Positions 1 through 10,908 are shown, numbered from the stretch's first letter. The stretch: 32,328 nt of DNA from Larix sibirica (GCA_004151065.3 NWUY0300003242.1:22944-55271); one strand, 5' to 3'. Program-made: numbers and translations. The notes: a model not told the origin generated them from the letters alone.

Positions 1-572
1 GGCCTTGAATCTCAAAAAACCAAACAAGTCATTATGTCTATGAGATTATCCAAAAACAAGGAATCACTCGTTGGAATGGTTCCTATGAGGTGATGTTCCT
101 TATGAAGAAAATTTTCAGTTGTGGAGGTCAGAATTACAAGTGGTAACAACAATGCTACTATGATGGGTAGCATGTGCCACAAGGATCATCACTTTTTATA
201 ACTCTAATATCTCCTTGATTTGAGAGCGTTCTTAGTAGAATGCATGCATCAAGAGAAGGGGGATGATGCTCTAGTACACTTAAGATATTGGCCTTTTATA
301 TATATATATATATCAATTACAGCCCGAGGTGTTGACCTTATATATATATATATATAATACATCCCTAGATTTGATCCAGATTTCAATAATCCAATCTGTA
401 AATGGTTTTGAATTTTTACAATCAGAGTTGCTTGTTGGGAACTTACACATAAAGTTTAGGAATAATTTATTGTGTATATGGATAGAACTTTTGTTTAGGA
501 TGTCCTCCTCGTAGGTAAGTGTCAACGTAAGGAACTACTACTATTCAAACTCTTATTAATTTATTTACCATT
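1..572. other. AT-rich spacer with two (TA)n tracts
   Basis: No gene is recognised. Two (TA)n microsatellites lie at 297-313 and 339-356 and bracket a 25-bp unique segment. Short open frames on both strands here run through the TA tracts and have no family resemblance. Confidence 0.6.
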
Positions 573-900
573 CCCAAAGTGAGGCATGGGCCAATGACCT
601 ACTGACTAATAACTAGTCACTAAACCATAAATGAATGGAAGATCATGTATTTAATTCCTGGTTTTCAAATGCCTTGTTTCTGACCCAAGGGATATTCCCA
701 TGAATAGTAGATCACAACTTTGTAATTAGCGAATCTATTGTGGGAGGGCACCTAGAGATTAGCAATCCAACCCCAAAGTGAGGCATGGGATAGTGGCCTA
801 CCAACTGATAAATAGTCACTAAACTAGGAATGAATGGAAGGGTTGGTCTTTAATTCCTTCCTTTCAAAGTTAGGGGATCTTACCATGAATGGGAGATCAT
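573..900. repeat. Diverged direct duplication, 199-bp period
   Basis: Unit A (573-714) and unit B (772-900) both start with CCCAAAGTGAGGCATGGG and share further blocks in the same order: a 'ctagtcact/atagtcact' block, 'gaatgaatggaag'-like and 'tttaattcct' blocks, and an end like 'atgaat.g.agatca'. The units are separated by 57 bp. There is no coding signal; this is an old local duplication or two copies of a short dispersed repeat. Confidence 0.7.
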
Positions 901-1249
901 GCCATTCATTTGTCCTTATACATAGAATATTTACATCATCAAAACAAGAAGTGGAACCTGAACGGTAAATACAATGAATCTTATATCATCTTTCTCGGCA
1001 CTACTAAATCAGAAAGAAAATCAGAATACGCTATTGCATGTAAAGACCTGGCGTCTTTAATAAGAAAAACCCTTTGGCCAACAATTGCATGCATACCTTA
1101 TCCATTCATATGGTATAAAAAGCATACAAAGAACTAGCCTCATTATCAAAAACATCTCTACAACAAATCTTTCCAAAGTTAAAACAACACAGATATACTC
1201 AAACTACCAAATTCCAATGAAAGGTGAGCGAACCATATAGTTGCAATCA
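901..1249. other. Spacer without a recognisable gene
   Basis: An 82-codon plus-strand frame (889-1137) and the minus-strand readings were inspected. None resembles a known family. Minus-strand reading here could be a further decayed extension of the adjacent reverse-transcriptase fragment, but I cannot show it. Confidence 0.4.
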
Positions 1250-1560
1250 CTAAAAAAAGTTTCCCACCAATGCACCACCCCCTAAAGGAGTATTGAACAC
1301 TAATCCTGAATGTAATTCCAACAACTCTAAAAAAAATGGCAATCTCTGAACATGTGCTTCATCATTTATGAATATGATGACAAGTGGGATAGAGACCATC
1401 AGATAAACCACTCTTTGACAACTAGCCTTGGAGGGGATCCCCTGATGAATAACCAACCATGCAAAAACCTGCAACTTGTGGGACAATCGAACAAACCACA
1501 CACTATGATATGCAGCCAATGAACCCACATGATGTCCAGGTTGGAGGAATCCCAATGAAC
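1250..1560 (-). pseudogene. LINE reverse-transcriptase zinc-binding (zf-RVT) fragment
   Basis: The minus-strand frame of about 100 codons contains HKLQVFAWLVIHQGIPSK, which has the spacing of the plant LINE zf-RVT signature (W-x-l-P-x-K-v-x-v-F-x-W-l-l-h-x-x-l-p-t). In LINEs this segment lies C-terminal to the reverse-transcriptase palm and before RNase H. The cysteine/histidine cluster that should follow is not legible in this frame, which suggests frameshifts. No matching palm domain is found upstream on the minus strand, so the fragment is isolated and old. A host gene is unlikely. The assignment rests on this single motif and is moderate. Confidence 0.5.
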
Positions 1561-2969
1561 GTTTAAGGAAAGGACTAGCCCATGATGTTGATGTAAAATG
1601 GAGTATAAATTCTTTGTATATTGTAGGATGTCCTAAGTAAGAAAAATGTTCTTAGGCATTTAATTTTAGAAGATTGATAGGATATAGATCTTGATAGCTA
1701 AGCATGCCATAGAATAATTTAGAAAAATCACATTGCAATTTATGTATATGTCTGATCATCCTATTTGGAACTGATTAGATGGGTTGTATTGGTACTTGGA
1801 TTTCATGTATTACCATTTATTTGATTAGGACAAGCATTATGAATTTCATGACTGCATTCCCATTTGAAACAGGGTAATAAATCTTCGACCTTCACATGAA
1901 GACAAACATGAAGCAATATTGCTTGCATTATGTTCTCAAACCTTTACAAGCAAAGCAATTATCTTTAGGTATTTTCTGGCAAGTAGTAGTGTTAATGCAC
2001 ATAATAAAAGTTACTTCTGAATTCTAATTCTAATATATGTTTGAACCTAATTTTTCCAATGAAATAGTTTCTTATTGAAGGATATCTATCTGCACGTCAG
2101 TTCTTTCCAGTAGTTCACTTTAGATTATCTCCGTAGCTTTGTTATTTTCAAGTACAAAATGAATTAAATATCTAGTCTGGAGAAGATCTTAGCAGGATAG
2201 CACAGAGCTAGCTTGGTTGAAATGCAATGATTATAACTTGTATCTAGTATTCTTCTTATGTAAATGTTTACAAACTTAAATCATTTGTATGAATGATGGT
2301 ATTGTTTGGACAGTGGCACCAAGTAAGTAGCACATCATTTCAAATTTTGTTTGGACTCTCAAACTTGAAAGCTGTTGAGGTTCATGGAAATCTCACTCAA
2401 GCATAGTGGCTTGATGTATGTCTTCTTACTTAAAAATGACACATTCTCTAAGATTATTGTTGTAATATGTCAGGTTTAATGACTTCAAAGCTCAAATACA
2501 TTTGATAGCAATTATATTTTAGTATACTGTGCACTTTATTAATCTTATGAAATAATATCATAGAATAATATTAGTTCTCGGTGTGGGGCCATCCTCCATT
2601 CTAGATTGAGCAGTTAGATGCCCACCATTAGGTTTCTATATTTGACCTTCAATGTTAGGAGATGTCTTGCATGTAGCACTTGTATTCCCCCAGGATTATC
2701 CAGCCTAGTCCACTCAATTCAGGCCATTATGGAGGGGACATTCTCATACTCCACATTGGTAAGGTGATTGATGATGGTGACAATAGTTCCACTTGCACAT
2801 CAATGCCTAATGCAACATAGTGGTGCTCTTCTTACATGGAGATGTACTTTTTTTCATTTTTTAGGTTTCCCTATAATGTTTACACCTTTGTACTTGTATT
2901 TCTTTTATTTTTGTGTCTAGGAGTTGCTTTTGACACACCCACATCATTATTATGACATCTTGTACTTTC
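1561..2969. other. AT-rich spacer, nothing recognised
   Basis: All six frames are densely stopped and no RNA gene, LTR terminus or tandem array is visible. Poly-T tracts occur near 2850 and 3010. It probably consists of unidentifiable transposon remains. Confidence 0.5.
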
Positions 2970-3220
2970 CAACCCATTGATCGTTTTGGTCACTTGTGGA
3001 CATTAATATATTTTTTTTTAATCCTACCATGTGTATATATATATGGGTCAAGTTGTTTTCAAGATTGCAGTTGTGCATATGCAATGCAACAATTAGCCCC
3101 ATTGATATTTTTGGTCACTTATGGACATTAATATAATTATTTTTTAATTATCTATCATGTGTATGACTTTAGGTCAGGTCGTTGAAGAAGATTTAGAAGA
3201 TTACAACTATACCTATGCCA
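2970..3220. repeat. Two-copy direct tandem duplication, 125-bp period
   Basis: Unit 1 (about 2970-3094) and unit 2 (about 3095-3220) share 'cccattgat', 'tttttggtcactt.tggacatta', 'atcatgtgtat' and a following 'aagattgca/agattaca' block in the same order. Poly-T lengths differ and point substitutions are many, so the duplication is not recent. Confidence 0.7.
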
Positions 3221-3609
3221 TCCAAAATTTCAATGAGCATTAGTAAAATGTGTGCTTGTGGATTATAATATTGGATGAATTCTTTGTTCAAGGTTTAGGT
3301 GGCATGGTATGTGTAGTGCATCCCTTTTATTTTAGTTCTTCTAACTGCATGATAAGTTCATTTGTTAAGGTGTGATGGTTACTTAAGTCATTTCTATTAT
3401 AAGACTTATGTTATTAATATAGTTGTTGAGTATTCTTTCAAAGTATTCGCATTCATTTTTGAATCATCGACGTCTCGGACCAGACCAATGTGGGCCATCA
3501 TTAGGATATTGTGAAGATAATCTAGTCTTTACAAGTTTATTAATATGAATTAGAGACTGTTTGGGTGACTCTTTTGATTTAGTACTGAGTGATTGGGTTT
3601 TGCATAATG
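3221..3609. other. Spacer, nothing recognised
   Basis: There are no long open frames and no repeat structure. It is adjacent to the endonuclease fragment and may hold its undetectable N-terminal part. Confidence 0.4.
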
Positions 3610-3890
3610 CATGCTTTGAATTCTATCTTGGATCAAGGTCGATTATGGGACTGAATGTATTTTCTTCTTGTAGCAAAGTGGATTATTGGAGGTCAATTCA
3701 ATATGGTCAAGTGGGGTGGGGATAGGTGTGGTGGTTATGGTGTGGTGATCAATGGTTTGGACAAACATGCTTGGTGTGGGTACAAAGATGCTTTGCAGAT
3801 ATTTGATATCATTTGGAAACAAAATGGTTTAGACTATGGTGGGTGGTTCACATGGAGTGAACAAGGATCCAAAGAAATCTAAATACTCAG
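3610..3890 (+). pseudogene. LINE apurinic-type endonuclease fragment
   Basis: The frame ending at 3882 reads WIIGGQFNMVKWGGDRCGG and later GLDYGGWFTWSEQ. This matches the C-terminal half of plant LINE endonucleases, which carry W-I-x-G-G-D-F-N, then a 'DR-GG' stretch and F-T-W-S-N. In an active enzyme it would nick target DNA to prime reverse transcription. The catalytic Asp of GGDFN is Gln here (codon CAA at about 3694-3696). The expected substrate-binding LDR and SDH motifs are lost after the stop at 3880. A preceding GRLWD-like stretch with a stop before the Met suggests homology starts near 3610. No reverse transcriptase follows, so this is a truncated relic, unrelated in frame to the LINEs at 17-31 kb. 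Confidence 0.7.
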
Positions 3891-4225
3891 GTAATTACAT
3901 CATTTTGGTATAATTATTTAGTTGTTTTACTAAAAAAAATTATGTTACAAGAAGTCCTTATTCTGTTATATTATATTTTCGAAAAGCTCATTAAATTTGA
4001 AAAACAATTAGAAACACTCCATCGATTCTGTAAAAAGGAACATGATTGGGGATGGGAAAAGTTTATGGAGCTATCAAAAGTATCAAATNCATTCATCCTT
4101 GATCAAAACTGATCATAATTACAAAACTTTGTAATTAAATTTAACATAAAGTATTTTGCAAATAAAATAATAATTTTCAGAAATTTGGGTAGGTGACATA
4201 TATCAAGATAAAAATTTCAAGGATA
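3891..4225. other. Spacer before the DAHP synthase duplication
   Basis: AT-rich, with one undetermined base at 4089. It contains the left copy of a roughly 75-bp repeat (4014-4088) listed separately, and no gene. Confidence 0.5.
4014..4088. repeat. Left copy of ~75-bp repeat flanking the duplication
   Basis: The segment starts 'acactccat.gatt' and ends 'tttatggagctatcaaaa.t'. It is matched in the same order and orientation at 6177-6250, just outside the other end of the 972-bp tandem duplication. Confidence 0.7.
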
Positions 4226-4344
4226 ACAATTTAATCATTCTTTCAAATAAAAACTGTATGAGAAGAAAGAACTTCCTTCAATATCAAGAGCATAATCCAC
4301 AATAACATTAAGCATTTTTCAAGGCTTGCTATTCCTAGATTAGA

Positions 4345-5000
4345 ATTTGTCATTTTATTTCTTCTTAATATTCCAACAACTATTAAGTGCCAATTCGAAT
4401 TAATATGAGGCATTCAATCTAGCGTCACCATCAGTGTGACACCTAGAATGTAAATCATCAAGTGTCACCACTCTACTTCTTCCAACAAATTATGTTAGAT
4501 TGTGCCTTGTCATTTCCAATTGAACACCTCTACGCTGGCTACCATATTCTTCATGAATATAAAAAAATTCATCAAATATTCCCTAATAGCATCAAATATA
4601 AATGTATTCAATCCTAACAATTCCTTTATTGTGTTTCCATTCATAGGATCACTTACCCAAGACACTACGAAGCATGCTTGTCTTACTTCTCTTATCAAAT
4701 GTGGCAACTTCAACCTCATTTTTTCAACACCCATGCATACAATTATTTTTAATCTCTTAGGCTTATTGTTAAATTCAAAGCTTCACATATTTTCACCAAC
4801 ACAGTTAGGTCCATCTTATAATTGACCTTAAGACCCAAAGGATTGGAAACACCTCTCAAGAATTCTACATGGGATCCATCTAGTTTCTAGGTCCGCTCCC
4901 CAAGCAACAATGTGTAGAAAAGTAATACTAGCGTCTCGAAGTTGAATCTTGTTGAGTCAAATATTGCTCAAATGGAAGAATAAATCACTCATGTGATGTC
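4345..5000 (-). pseudogene. DAHP synthase (class II) pseudogene, copy 1
   Basis: The ancestral gene encodes 3-deoxy-D-arabino-heptulosonate 7-phosphate synthase, which condenses phosphoenolpyruvate and erythrose 4-phosphate at the entry of the shikimate pathway, in plants in the plastid. The minus strand shows RLKLPHLIREVRQA, then SWVSDPMNGNTIKE, and in another frame LEMT, a 'VVTLDDLHSR' block and DARLNA, all in the order of the plant enzyme's C-terminal half. The upstream SHECLL motif reads S-H-E-stop (4996-4985). Signs of death are several frameshifts, in-frame stops, and His to Asn in DPMHGNT, a position that in class II enzymes carries a metal ligand. No N-terminal half is present. No intron interrupts the covered part. 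Confidence 0.85.
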
Positions 5001-5315
5001 GAATAAAAAACACAGTGCAAGTCTATTAAGTAAGGAAAATCGATTGCAAAGGTGCAATAGAATATCTCTCTTTCTTTTAAAATGAATTAGTCATAGGTTG
5101 TGGATTCACAAAACATTATTTATTTTTGAACCTTTAAACATTTTGTTTGTATGGAGTTAGTTTAGATCCCTAAATCTATCCAACTTAAAATTATGATTAT
5201 AATAATTTAATCATTCTTTAAAAACATTGGATGACACAAAAGCATTTCCTTCAATATCACAAGGATACTCCATCGTAACAGTAAGCATTTTCCAAGGATT
5301 TATGTTCCTAGATTA

Positions 5316-5975
5316 GATTTTGTCATTTTCTTCCTTAATCTTCCAACAATTATTAAATCCAAGTTCCTGTGGCTATGAGGCATTCAATATAGGGTCACAA
5401 TGAGTGTGACACCTAGAATGTATATCATCAAGTGTTTCCACTCTACCTTGGCCAACACATTATGTTACATTATGTCCTGTCATTTCTAATAAATACCTCT
5501 AGGGTGGCTATTGTATTCTTCATGAATATCAAAAAATGTCACAAACCTTTCCTAAATAGCATCAGATCGATGTGTGTTCAATCTTGACAGTGACTTTATT
5601 GTGTTTCCATGCATAGGATCACGGACCCAAGCCACTACCAATCCTGATTTTCATACTACTCTTATCAGATGTGGCAACTTCAACCTCAATTTTTCAGAAC
5701 CCATGCATACAATCATTATCAATCTCTTATCCTTATTGTTCGGGTTCAAAATTTCACAAATCACGAATTCAGTTGGGTCCATCTTATCATGGATGTTAAG
5801 ACCCAAAGGATTGGAAACACCTCTCAATAATTCTAGATGGGATCCATCCAGTTGTTGGGCCCGCTCTCCAATCCAAAACATGTGTGAAGAACAGTCATAC
5901 CAGATTCCAGAATTTGAATTTTGTTGTTTCATAGATTGCTCAAATGGAAAAAGCAAACACTCGTGTGATCCCCAA
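5316..5975 (-). pseudogene. DAHP synthase (class II) pseudogene, copy 2
   Basis: This is the better preserved copy. One open frame (to 5651) reads [58 protein letters not shown] and KLPHLIRVV. Reading on, after a stop in place of an Arg codon, come GLVVAWVRDPMHGNTIK and FFDIHEE..SHP. After a frameshift come LEMTGHNVT, a TLDDIHSRCHTHCDP block and LNAS. These are successive motifs of plant class II DAHP synthase, about 210 codons. DPMHGNT and HTHCDP keep their likely metal-binding residues. At least four stops and one frameshift (near GGI/LEMTG) disrupt it. Upstream of SHECLL the homology stops, probably at an intron. It cannot make an enzyme. Confidence 0.9.
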
Positions 5976-6176
5976 GAAAAAACATAGTGCATGTCTATTA
6001 AGTAGGGGAAAATGTTTGCAAAGGTGCAATAAAATATCTCTCTTCCTTTCAAAATAAACCAGTCACAGGTTGTGGATTCACAAAACATTCTTTACCTTTG
6101 AAAATTGAAACGTTATGTTTGTTTTACCTTTGAAAATTGAAACATTCTTGTTATAGAAATCTATATGAGTGCATAT

Positions 6177-6250
6177 ACACTCCATAGATTTTGAAAAGGG
6201 AACATGATTTATGATGTAAAACGTTTATGGAGCTATCAAAATTATCAGAT
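6177..6250. repeat. Right copy of ~75-bp repeat flanking the duplication
   Basis: Counterpart of 4014-4088, same orientation, with about four-fifths of positions shared. It lies outside unit 2. Its position on both outer sides of the duplicated block suggests it belonged to a longer ancestral repeat unit. Confidence 0.7.
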
Positions 6251-6552
6251 GGCTTCGTTGCACAAGATAATATCCTCGTGATTAAGGATCAAGTTTAGGT
6301 TATTAGGTATGCATCATCACATTATTGTGTTCTCTAATACCCTTTTGCAGACCATTTTAATAGATTTCATAACTGTTCTAGATATTTTCTTTCATAGTCA
6401 TGGTAATGGTATATTTTTGTGCTTATTAGTGTGTTTGGAAAAAATAAATTGGATTTTAAGCATGGTTGTCTTTGGATATTATTGTCTTTTCTTAGAATTA
6501 CAAATGATGCAATATGGATGTTAATATTACTTATCTATGTGAAATTCTTAAA
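6251..6552. other. Spacer, nothing recognised
   Basis: Short overlapping plus-strand frames (6309-6524, 6419-6658) are hydrophobic because the sequence is T-rich. They show no family motif. Confidence 0.5.
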
Positions 6553-6615
6553 GGGTGCTAGCTCAATGGAAGAGCACCTTCCTTACAAGAAGGAGGTGGT
6601 GGTTGGTCCTAATGT
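6553..6615 (+). pseudogene. tRNA-Val(UAC)-like fragment, bacterial/organelle type
   Basis: The 5' part folds like a tRNA. A 7-nt 5' acceptor strand GGGTGCT is followed by a D stem GCTC/GAGC around AATGGAA. A 5-bp anticodon stem CCTTC/GAAGG closes a 7-nt loop CTTACAA, with anticodon TAC. GAGCACCT-C-CTTACAAG is also the hallmark of bacterial-type valine tRNA; the usual nuclear plant tRNA-Val differs. The T arm (after 6597) is damaged and the 3' acceptor strand that should pair with GGGTGCT is missing, so it is probably a pseudogene, perhaps from inserted mitochondrial DNA. Chance similarity is possible because only about 45 nt fit well. Confidence 0.45.
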
Positions 6616-6674
6616 CAATATTGCAATATTGTTATTTCTAATAAAATATTTTTTATGATGATTTATATTAATGG

Positions 6675-7332
6675 CTATGAGGTGGGTTTCAAATTTTTTT
6701 TGCATGTTTCTACGAGGGTGGTTTTTAATTTCCCCCTAGGAGTATATGAGGAGGGTTTATAAATGCCCCTGTAGGAGTCTATGAGGGGTGTTCAAATACT
6801 CCCCCAAAGGTTTGTAAGAGTGATTTTACAAGGGGGGTTCAAAACCGCTCTCCTAGGTTTGTAAGAGAAAATTTTAGGGAGGGTTCAAATTGCCTCTGTA
6901 GGTAGCTACTAAGGGGCTTCAAAACCACCCCCCTATGTATCTATAGGGGGGTTCAAAGCCACTCCCAAAAGTTAATTTTGCGATTGTTTTGATCTCTTTT
7001 AGAACCTCCCTTAAATCCCATAATTTTTAGCATCGGTGCCTTTGGGGGAGGCATTTGAAATCCCCCCATAGGTTTGTAAGAGGAAATTTTAGGGGGGGTT
7101 CAATGCCACCCCTGTATTTATCTATGCAGGGGGTTAAAAACCTCGACCATAGGTATCTATTTGGGGGGGTTCAAAACCTCGCTCAAAAGTCACTTTTGAG
7201 GGTGGTTTTGATCTATTTTAGAACTACCCCTAAAATTCAATAATTGTAGCATCACTGCCATTAAGTGAGGTTTTTTTAATATCGTCGCTAAAGCTTTAAA
7301 ACCACCCCCAAAAGTCACTTTTGGGGGTGGAA
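6675..7332. repeat. Fold-back array with alternating C- and G-runs
   Basis: Units of roughly 45-50 bp alternate a run of 4-7 C and a run of 4-7 G followed by TTCAAA, so each can fold on itself. The anchor GGTTTGTAAGAG recurs at 6809, 6856 and 7071. A longer block containing 'ttttgatct.ttttagaac' and 'tagcatc..tgcc' recurs about 219 bp apart (about 6960-7042 and 7180-7260), giving a higher-order period. The array ends in the palindrome at 7302-7330. It may be a nested fold-back or MITE-like transposon; no terminal target duplication was identified. Confidence 0.7.
7302..7330. repeat. 29-bp perfect palindrome
   Basis: Arms CCACCCCCAAAAGT (7302-7315) and ACTTTTGGGGGTGG (7317-7330) are exact reverse complements around a single central C. 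Confidence 0.95.
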
Positions 7333-10300
7333 GACAATTGTCCCTATAGGTAAAAAATGTAGCAATGAGGAAAATAAAGGAAAAAGTAGGAACTTATGCT
7401 CTTTCCTTTCACACCAAAGTGTAAAGAAACAAACAAAAAGGGGAAAAAAAGCCCCAAAAAGTCCCTTAATATCACATAATACAAATCAATGCAAGGTATA
7501 CAAGCAACAAAAAGCCACCAAGATTTTCCAAATTTAATGGTGCTAACTCCCAGCCAATCTCAAAAACCATAACCAACAAACATCACTGAAGAAATCAAGC
7601 CAAAATAAGGTAAGAAACCCTTTTTCTGACCTCACACTCATGTCTAGAGTTGGAGTGTGGCCATGCTTCTTTCACTTGATCATGGCACATGATATTCCTA
7701 ATATAAACTTATGTGTATACTATAGGGAATGTGGGATTCCTGGTAATGCCTATAACATGCAAAAAACTAAGAATTTTTGCACTTTCCTGGAAATTGAAGA
7801 GGGGAAGGCTATGCTAATGACCTAAAGGATTAAACAAACCCCAAAATAGCTAGTTCTAAACTTCAGAGTCCCTACAGATATATGATCCCCGATGGATTCG
7901 CTAGTTCTATTGTAGGAAAAAGTGTCCTCATGGCTAGGGTTGACCACAAACATAATAAGAATATATAAACTTGATCTTATGATGCTTATAATATAAGGTT
8001 CATACAAAAAAAGAGATGTTTCATCACTCAAACCAGTAAGCAAACAAACAATCAAGTTGGAGAGTGAGATGGGGGTAGAGGGGAACCTATTTCTAGAGTT
8101 TGATCCTTGTTGTTCTTGATCTTCAACTTCAATCTACTTAACTCCAAAAACTTGAAACCTACAAAAGATCCAAATAGCCCTCCTCATAATAATTATGGCT
8201 TCAATAAATATACCAATCAAAAAGCGAACATCTACGTAATCACAACTAGTATTAGCAATGCTCTTGAAAGGGCTGACACTCTTCAATCAACCAACAAGTA
8301 CTAAACATATAAAGACTTACATATGCATCAGTGGGGGAGATAAACATCAAACATTTTTGTTAACAAACATCAAAATGAATGATACACAAGTTACCTGTGT
8401 GTTTCTTTGACACTTTTCAGAGCCTTTGAATGGGTTCCTTTGCACTTGAATGACTTGCAATCTTGCTTCCAAACACTTGATCCTCCAAGGGTGTATATGA
8501 TAGAAGTCATATAAGATGGATGAATTCAACAACTTATAAAAGGAGTGGTTAGGAACAGAGGTCAATGAGAGAAAATGGAGCAAATGGATCCAAATGTAAT
8601 GTCCCTAAAAATAGTAAAAATTTAAAAAATTTCCTTTTACTATTAAGATGCCTAAAACAGATCAATGCATTATAAATTAACTTCAGTATTGGGAAGTTGC
8701 GTTAGCACTTTCTTTGGAAACATTAAGAGTTTTATGAATTCTAAGGAAGATAGTTTTATCATACCTGTTTTCCTACGGAAGCGATGCAGTAAAGTGGTTG
8801 ATATCTCCTTATGGAATGTTTTACAATTGCTAAAGTAATACTTGAGTTCCGCTTTTTCTTTCCTTTAAGACTCGGTTGCATATTGAGTTTGTAAACTATT
8901 TAAATGGTGCCTTCAGGCATGATGGACTTGTTGAGGTCAATTGAAACACCTTGGGAACTTGATGTTGATCCACATACCACTTGCACAATTTCCGAGAGGT
9001 AAGGGAGAATGATGGGACTTCCTGGATTACTTAGAAAATTGCTAATGCATGGTTTTATAATTTGTTTTTCAGGTATGCAAGTGTTGATGTCTCCTAAGCT
9101 ACCCAAATCCATTATTATGGCAGAAGTATTTTTATGTTTAAGTGTGAAGGATGTTCACAAGGTTTAAAACATTGGAATGAATAATCCAATGAATATAGTG
9201 ACAAAAATAATGGTCCTAACATCAAATACAAATTCAAAATATAGTGCTGGCTCAAAAATATTGCAATGTGTAAAGTGGGTGGTTGTAGTCTTAAATGCTA
9301 CACATGGTGGTCATGTGGCTTTGGTAGCTAGTTGGATGAGGCGTTAATGTCTAGGTTTTCACCTCTATGTTACCATTCCTTTCGTAGTGGGTTTGGCTGT
9401 GAGGGTTTTCTATTGTATTGGCTCGTTGGTGCTCTTGACCTGATCTTTGCTCATGGTCAAAGCACTTGCTATGTAAAGCAATGGAGGCGTCTATGACTTC
9501 AGTTAGGTAATGGTAAACGAGACCCCTAAGATTCCTTTTCTAAGTATTATGTACATGTTTGTTTTGACTGTAAGTTTAAACCGTGGCTCCTAGTTGCATT
9601 CTTGGTAGGTATGATTCCCAGGTGCTCGGCGTTGGTTGTTATCCGTGGGAAACTTTTGATTCTATCATTCACATGGTAAGTCCAGGTTTCGAAACACATT
9701 TTCGATCCTTCCTATCATAGCTATGGGGAAGAGTACTTAACTATTTTTGTACATGGAGCCTCGTGAGGCCTTTCGCTCACTGTAATATTTTGGGGCTTCC
9801 TTGGGTCGCCTTTTGGATGGACCAGTATGTACATGATGTATCTATTATGTTTTTTTCGATGGGGATAAACCCTGAGGGATTCATTTTTCTACAACAGTGG
9901 TCTATTGACTCTACGAAACTTTGTAAACTTATGTATGGAAGTGTTATTTAAGTTTTGTATAAAATGGGGTTTTGAAAAGACTATGGGGAAACTGATTATC
10001 ATAATGAAATCTAATGGTCTCTCTTACATTATTGGTGTCTCTGTCAGTTTATTCATATGTTCTCTTTTGAAAACGTTTTGTTTCACTAGATGGTAGCTAA
10101 CTTGTTGTAATTAATCTGAGGGGAATTGGGTGTATACATACCTTGCATCATTTTTTTCATTTACTCTAAGTTAGGTTGTTGTAACCCTTGATGGGAGATG
10201 ATTCGGCTTAAAATTCTATCTGAGGAATATATGGGTGCCAAATGGATCAGTGTTTGTTTAATGTTGTTATGGTATGAAGAAACTCGATTGTGATGTTTAT

Positions 10301-10908
10301 ATGGGAAGCCGAGAGCATAGCTATATTGTGTTGGGGTTTTAGATGTGTAATGTCTAGGCATTTGCTTAAGGAGATTCGATATCACGACATGCATTTTTGT
10401 TTTCCTTTCATCTTGTTTCTGGGAATCTATCATTTATGCAATTAATTAATATTTATGTTTGATGAATGAATTAGGTTTCTGGAATATAAAAAGAGGGAGA
10501 AATCGTATTTCTAGTTTGCTTGTCTTTGAAATGTATCTAGTAGATATTCGTGGTTTTATGAAAACGTGGTTTGAATAGATAATGCCTCTATCTATGTCTA
10601 TGTGCTTGTATATGTGATTTTGTGTTTAAGGAAATGATGGTATCGAGATTTGAGTTCTTCAACCTTTGTTTAAAGTAATGGGGTTGACTAAGTTTCAATT
10701 TTGTTTGGGTCTTTATCTTGGGAAAATAACACTATGTCTTGAAAAGGAAACGTAATGGCTGTAAAAAGAATTTAACCCTAGTCATAAATAAATTTGAAAG
10801 CACAGTATAAATTTCAAAAATGAAAAAGCGAATTTAAAAATAAGTCTTTCCATAACTCAGTCATCAATTAACGTAACATTGGATTCTAAGGTTTCTACTT
10901 ATAGGTTT
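7333..10908. other. 3.6 kb without a recognisable gene
   Basis: All frames above 60 codons here (for example 7640-7825 plus, 8347-8583 minus, 9763-9951 plus, 10161-10433 minus) were read and none shows a family motif. A sequence starting TGTAATGTCCC at 8596 resembles the start of a plant LTR, and TTATAAAAGG at 8534-8543 resembles a TATA box, but no matching LTR end or primer site was found. The stretch is probably old LTR-element sequence. Confidence 0.4.

Larger units (their letters stand above)
4226..6130. repeat. 972-bp tandem segmental duplication
   Basis: Unit 1 (about 4226-5160) and unit 2 (about 5199-6130) align over their whole length in direct orientation. Anchors are 'ataatttaatcattcttt' (4226 and 5199), 'tgtgacacctagaatgta' and 'aggttgtggattcacaaaac' near the right ends. 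The codons for SHE in the encoded pseudogene lie at 4996-4988 and 5968-5960, an offset of 972. Many substitutions and indels separate the units, so the event is old or the copies diverged freely. Confidence 0.9.

Noticed and set aside
8586-8610. LTR start (TGTAATGTCCC) with upstream TATA-like box
   Set aside because: No matching LTR end, primer binding site or target duplication was found in the 2.5 kb that follow, so it is noted but not annotated as an LTR.
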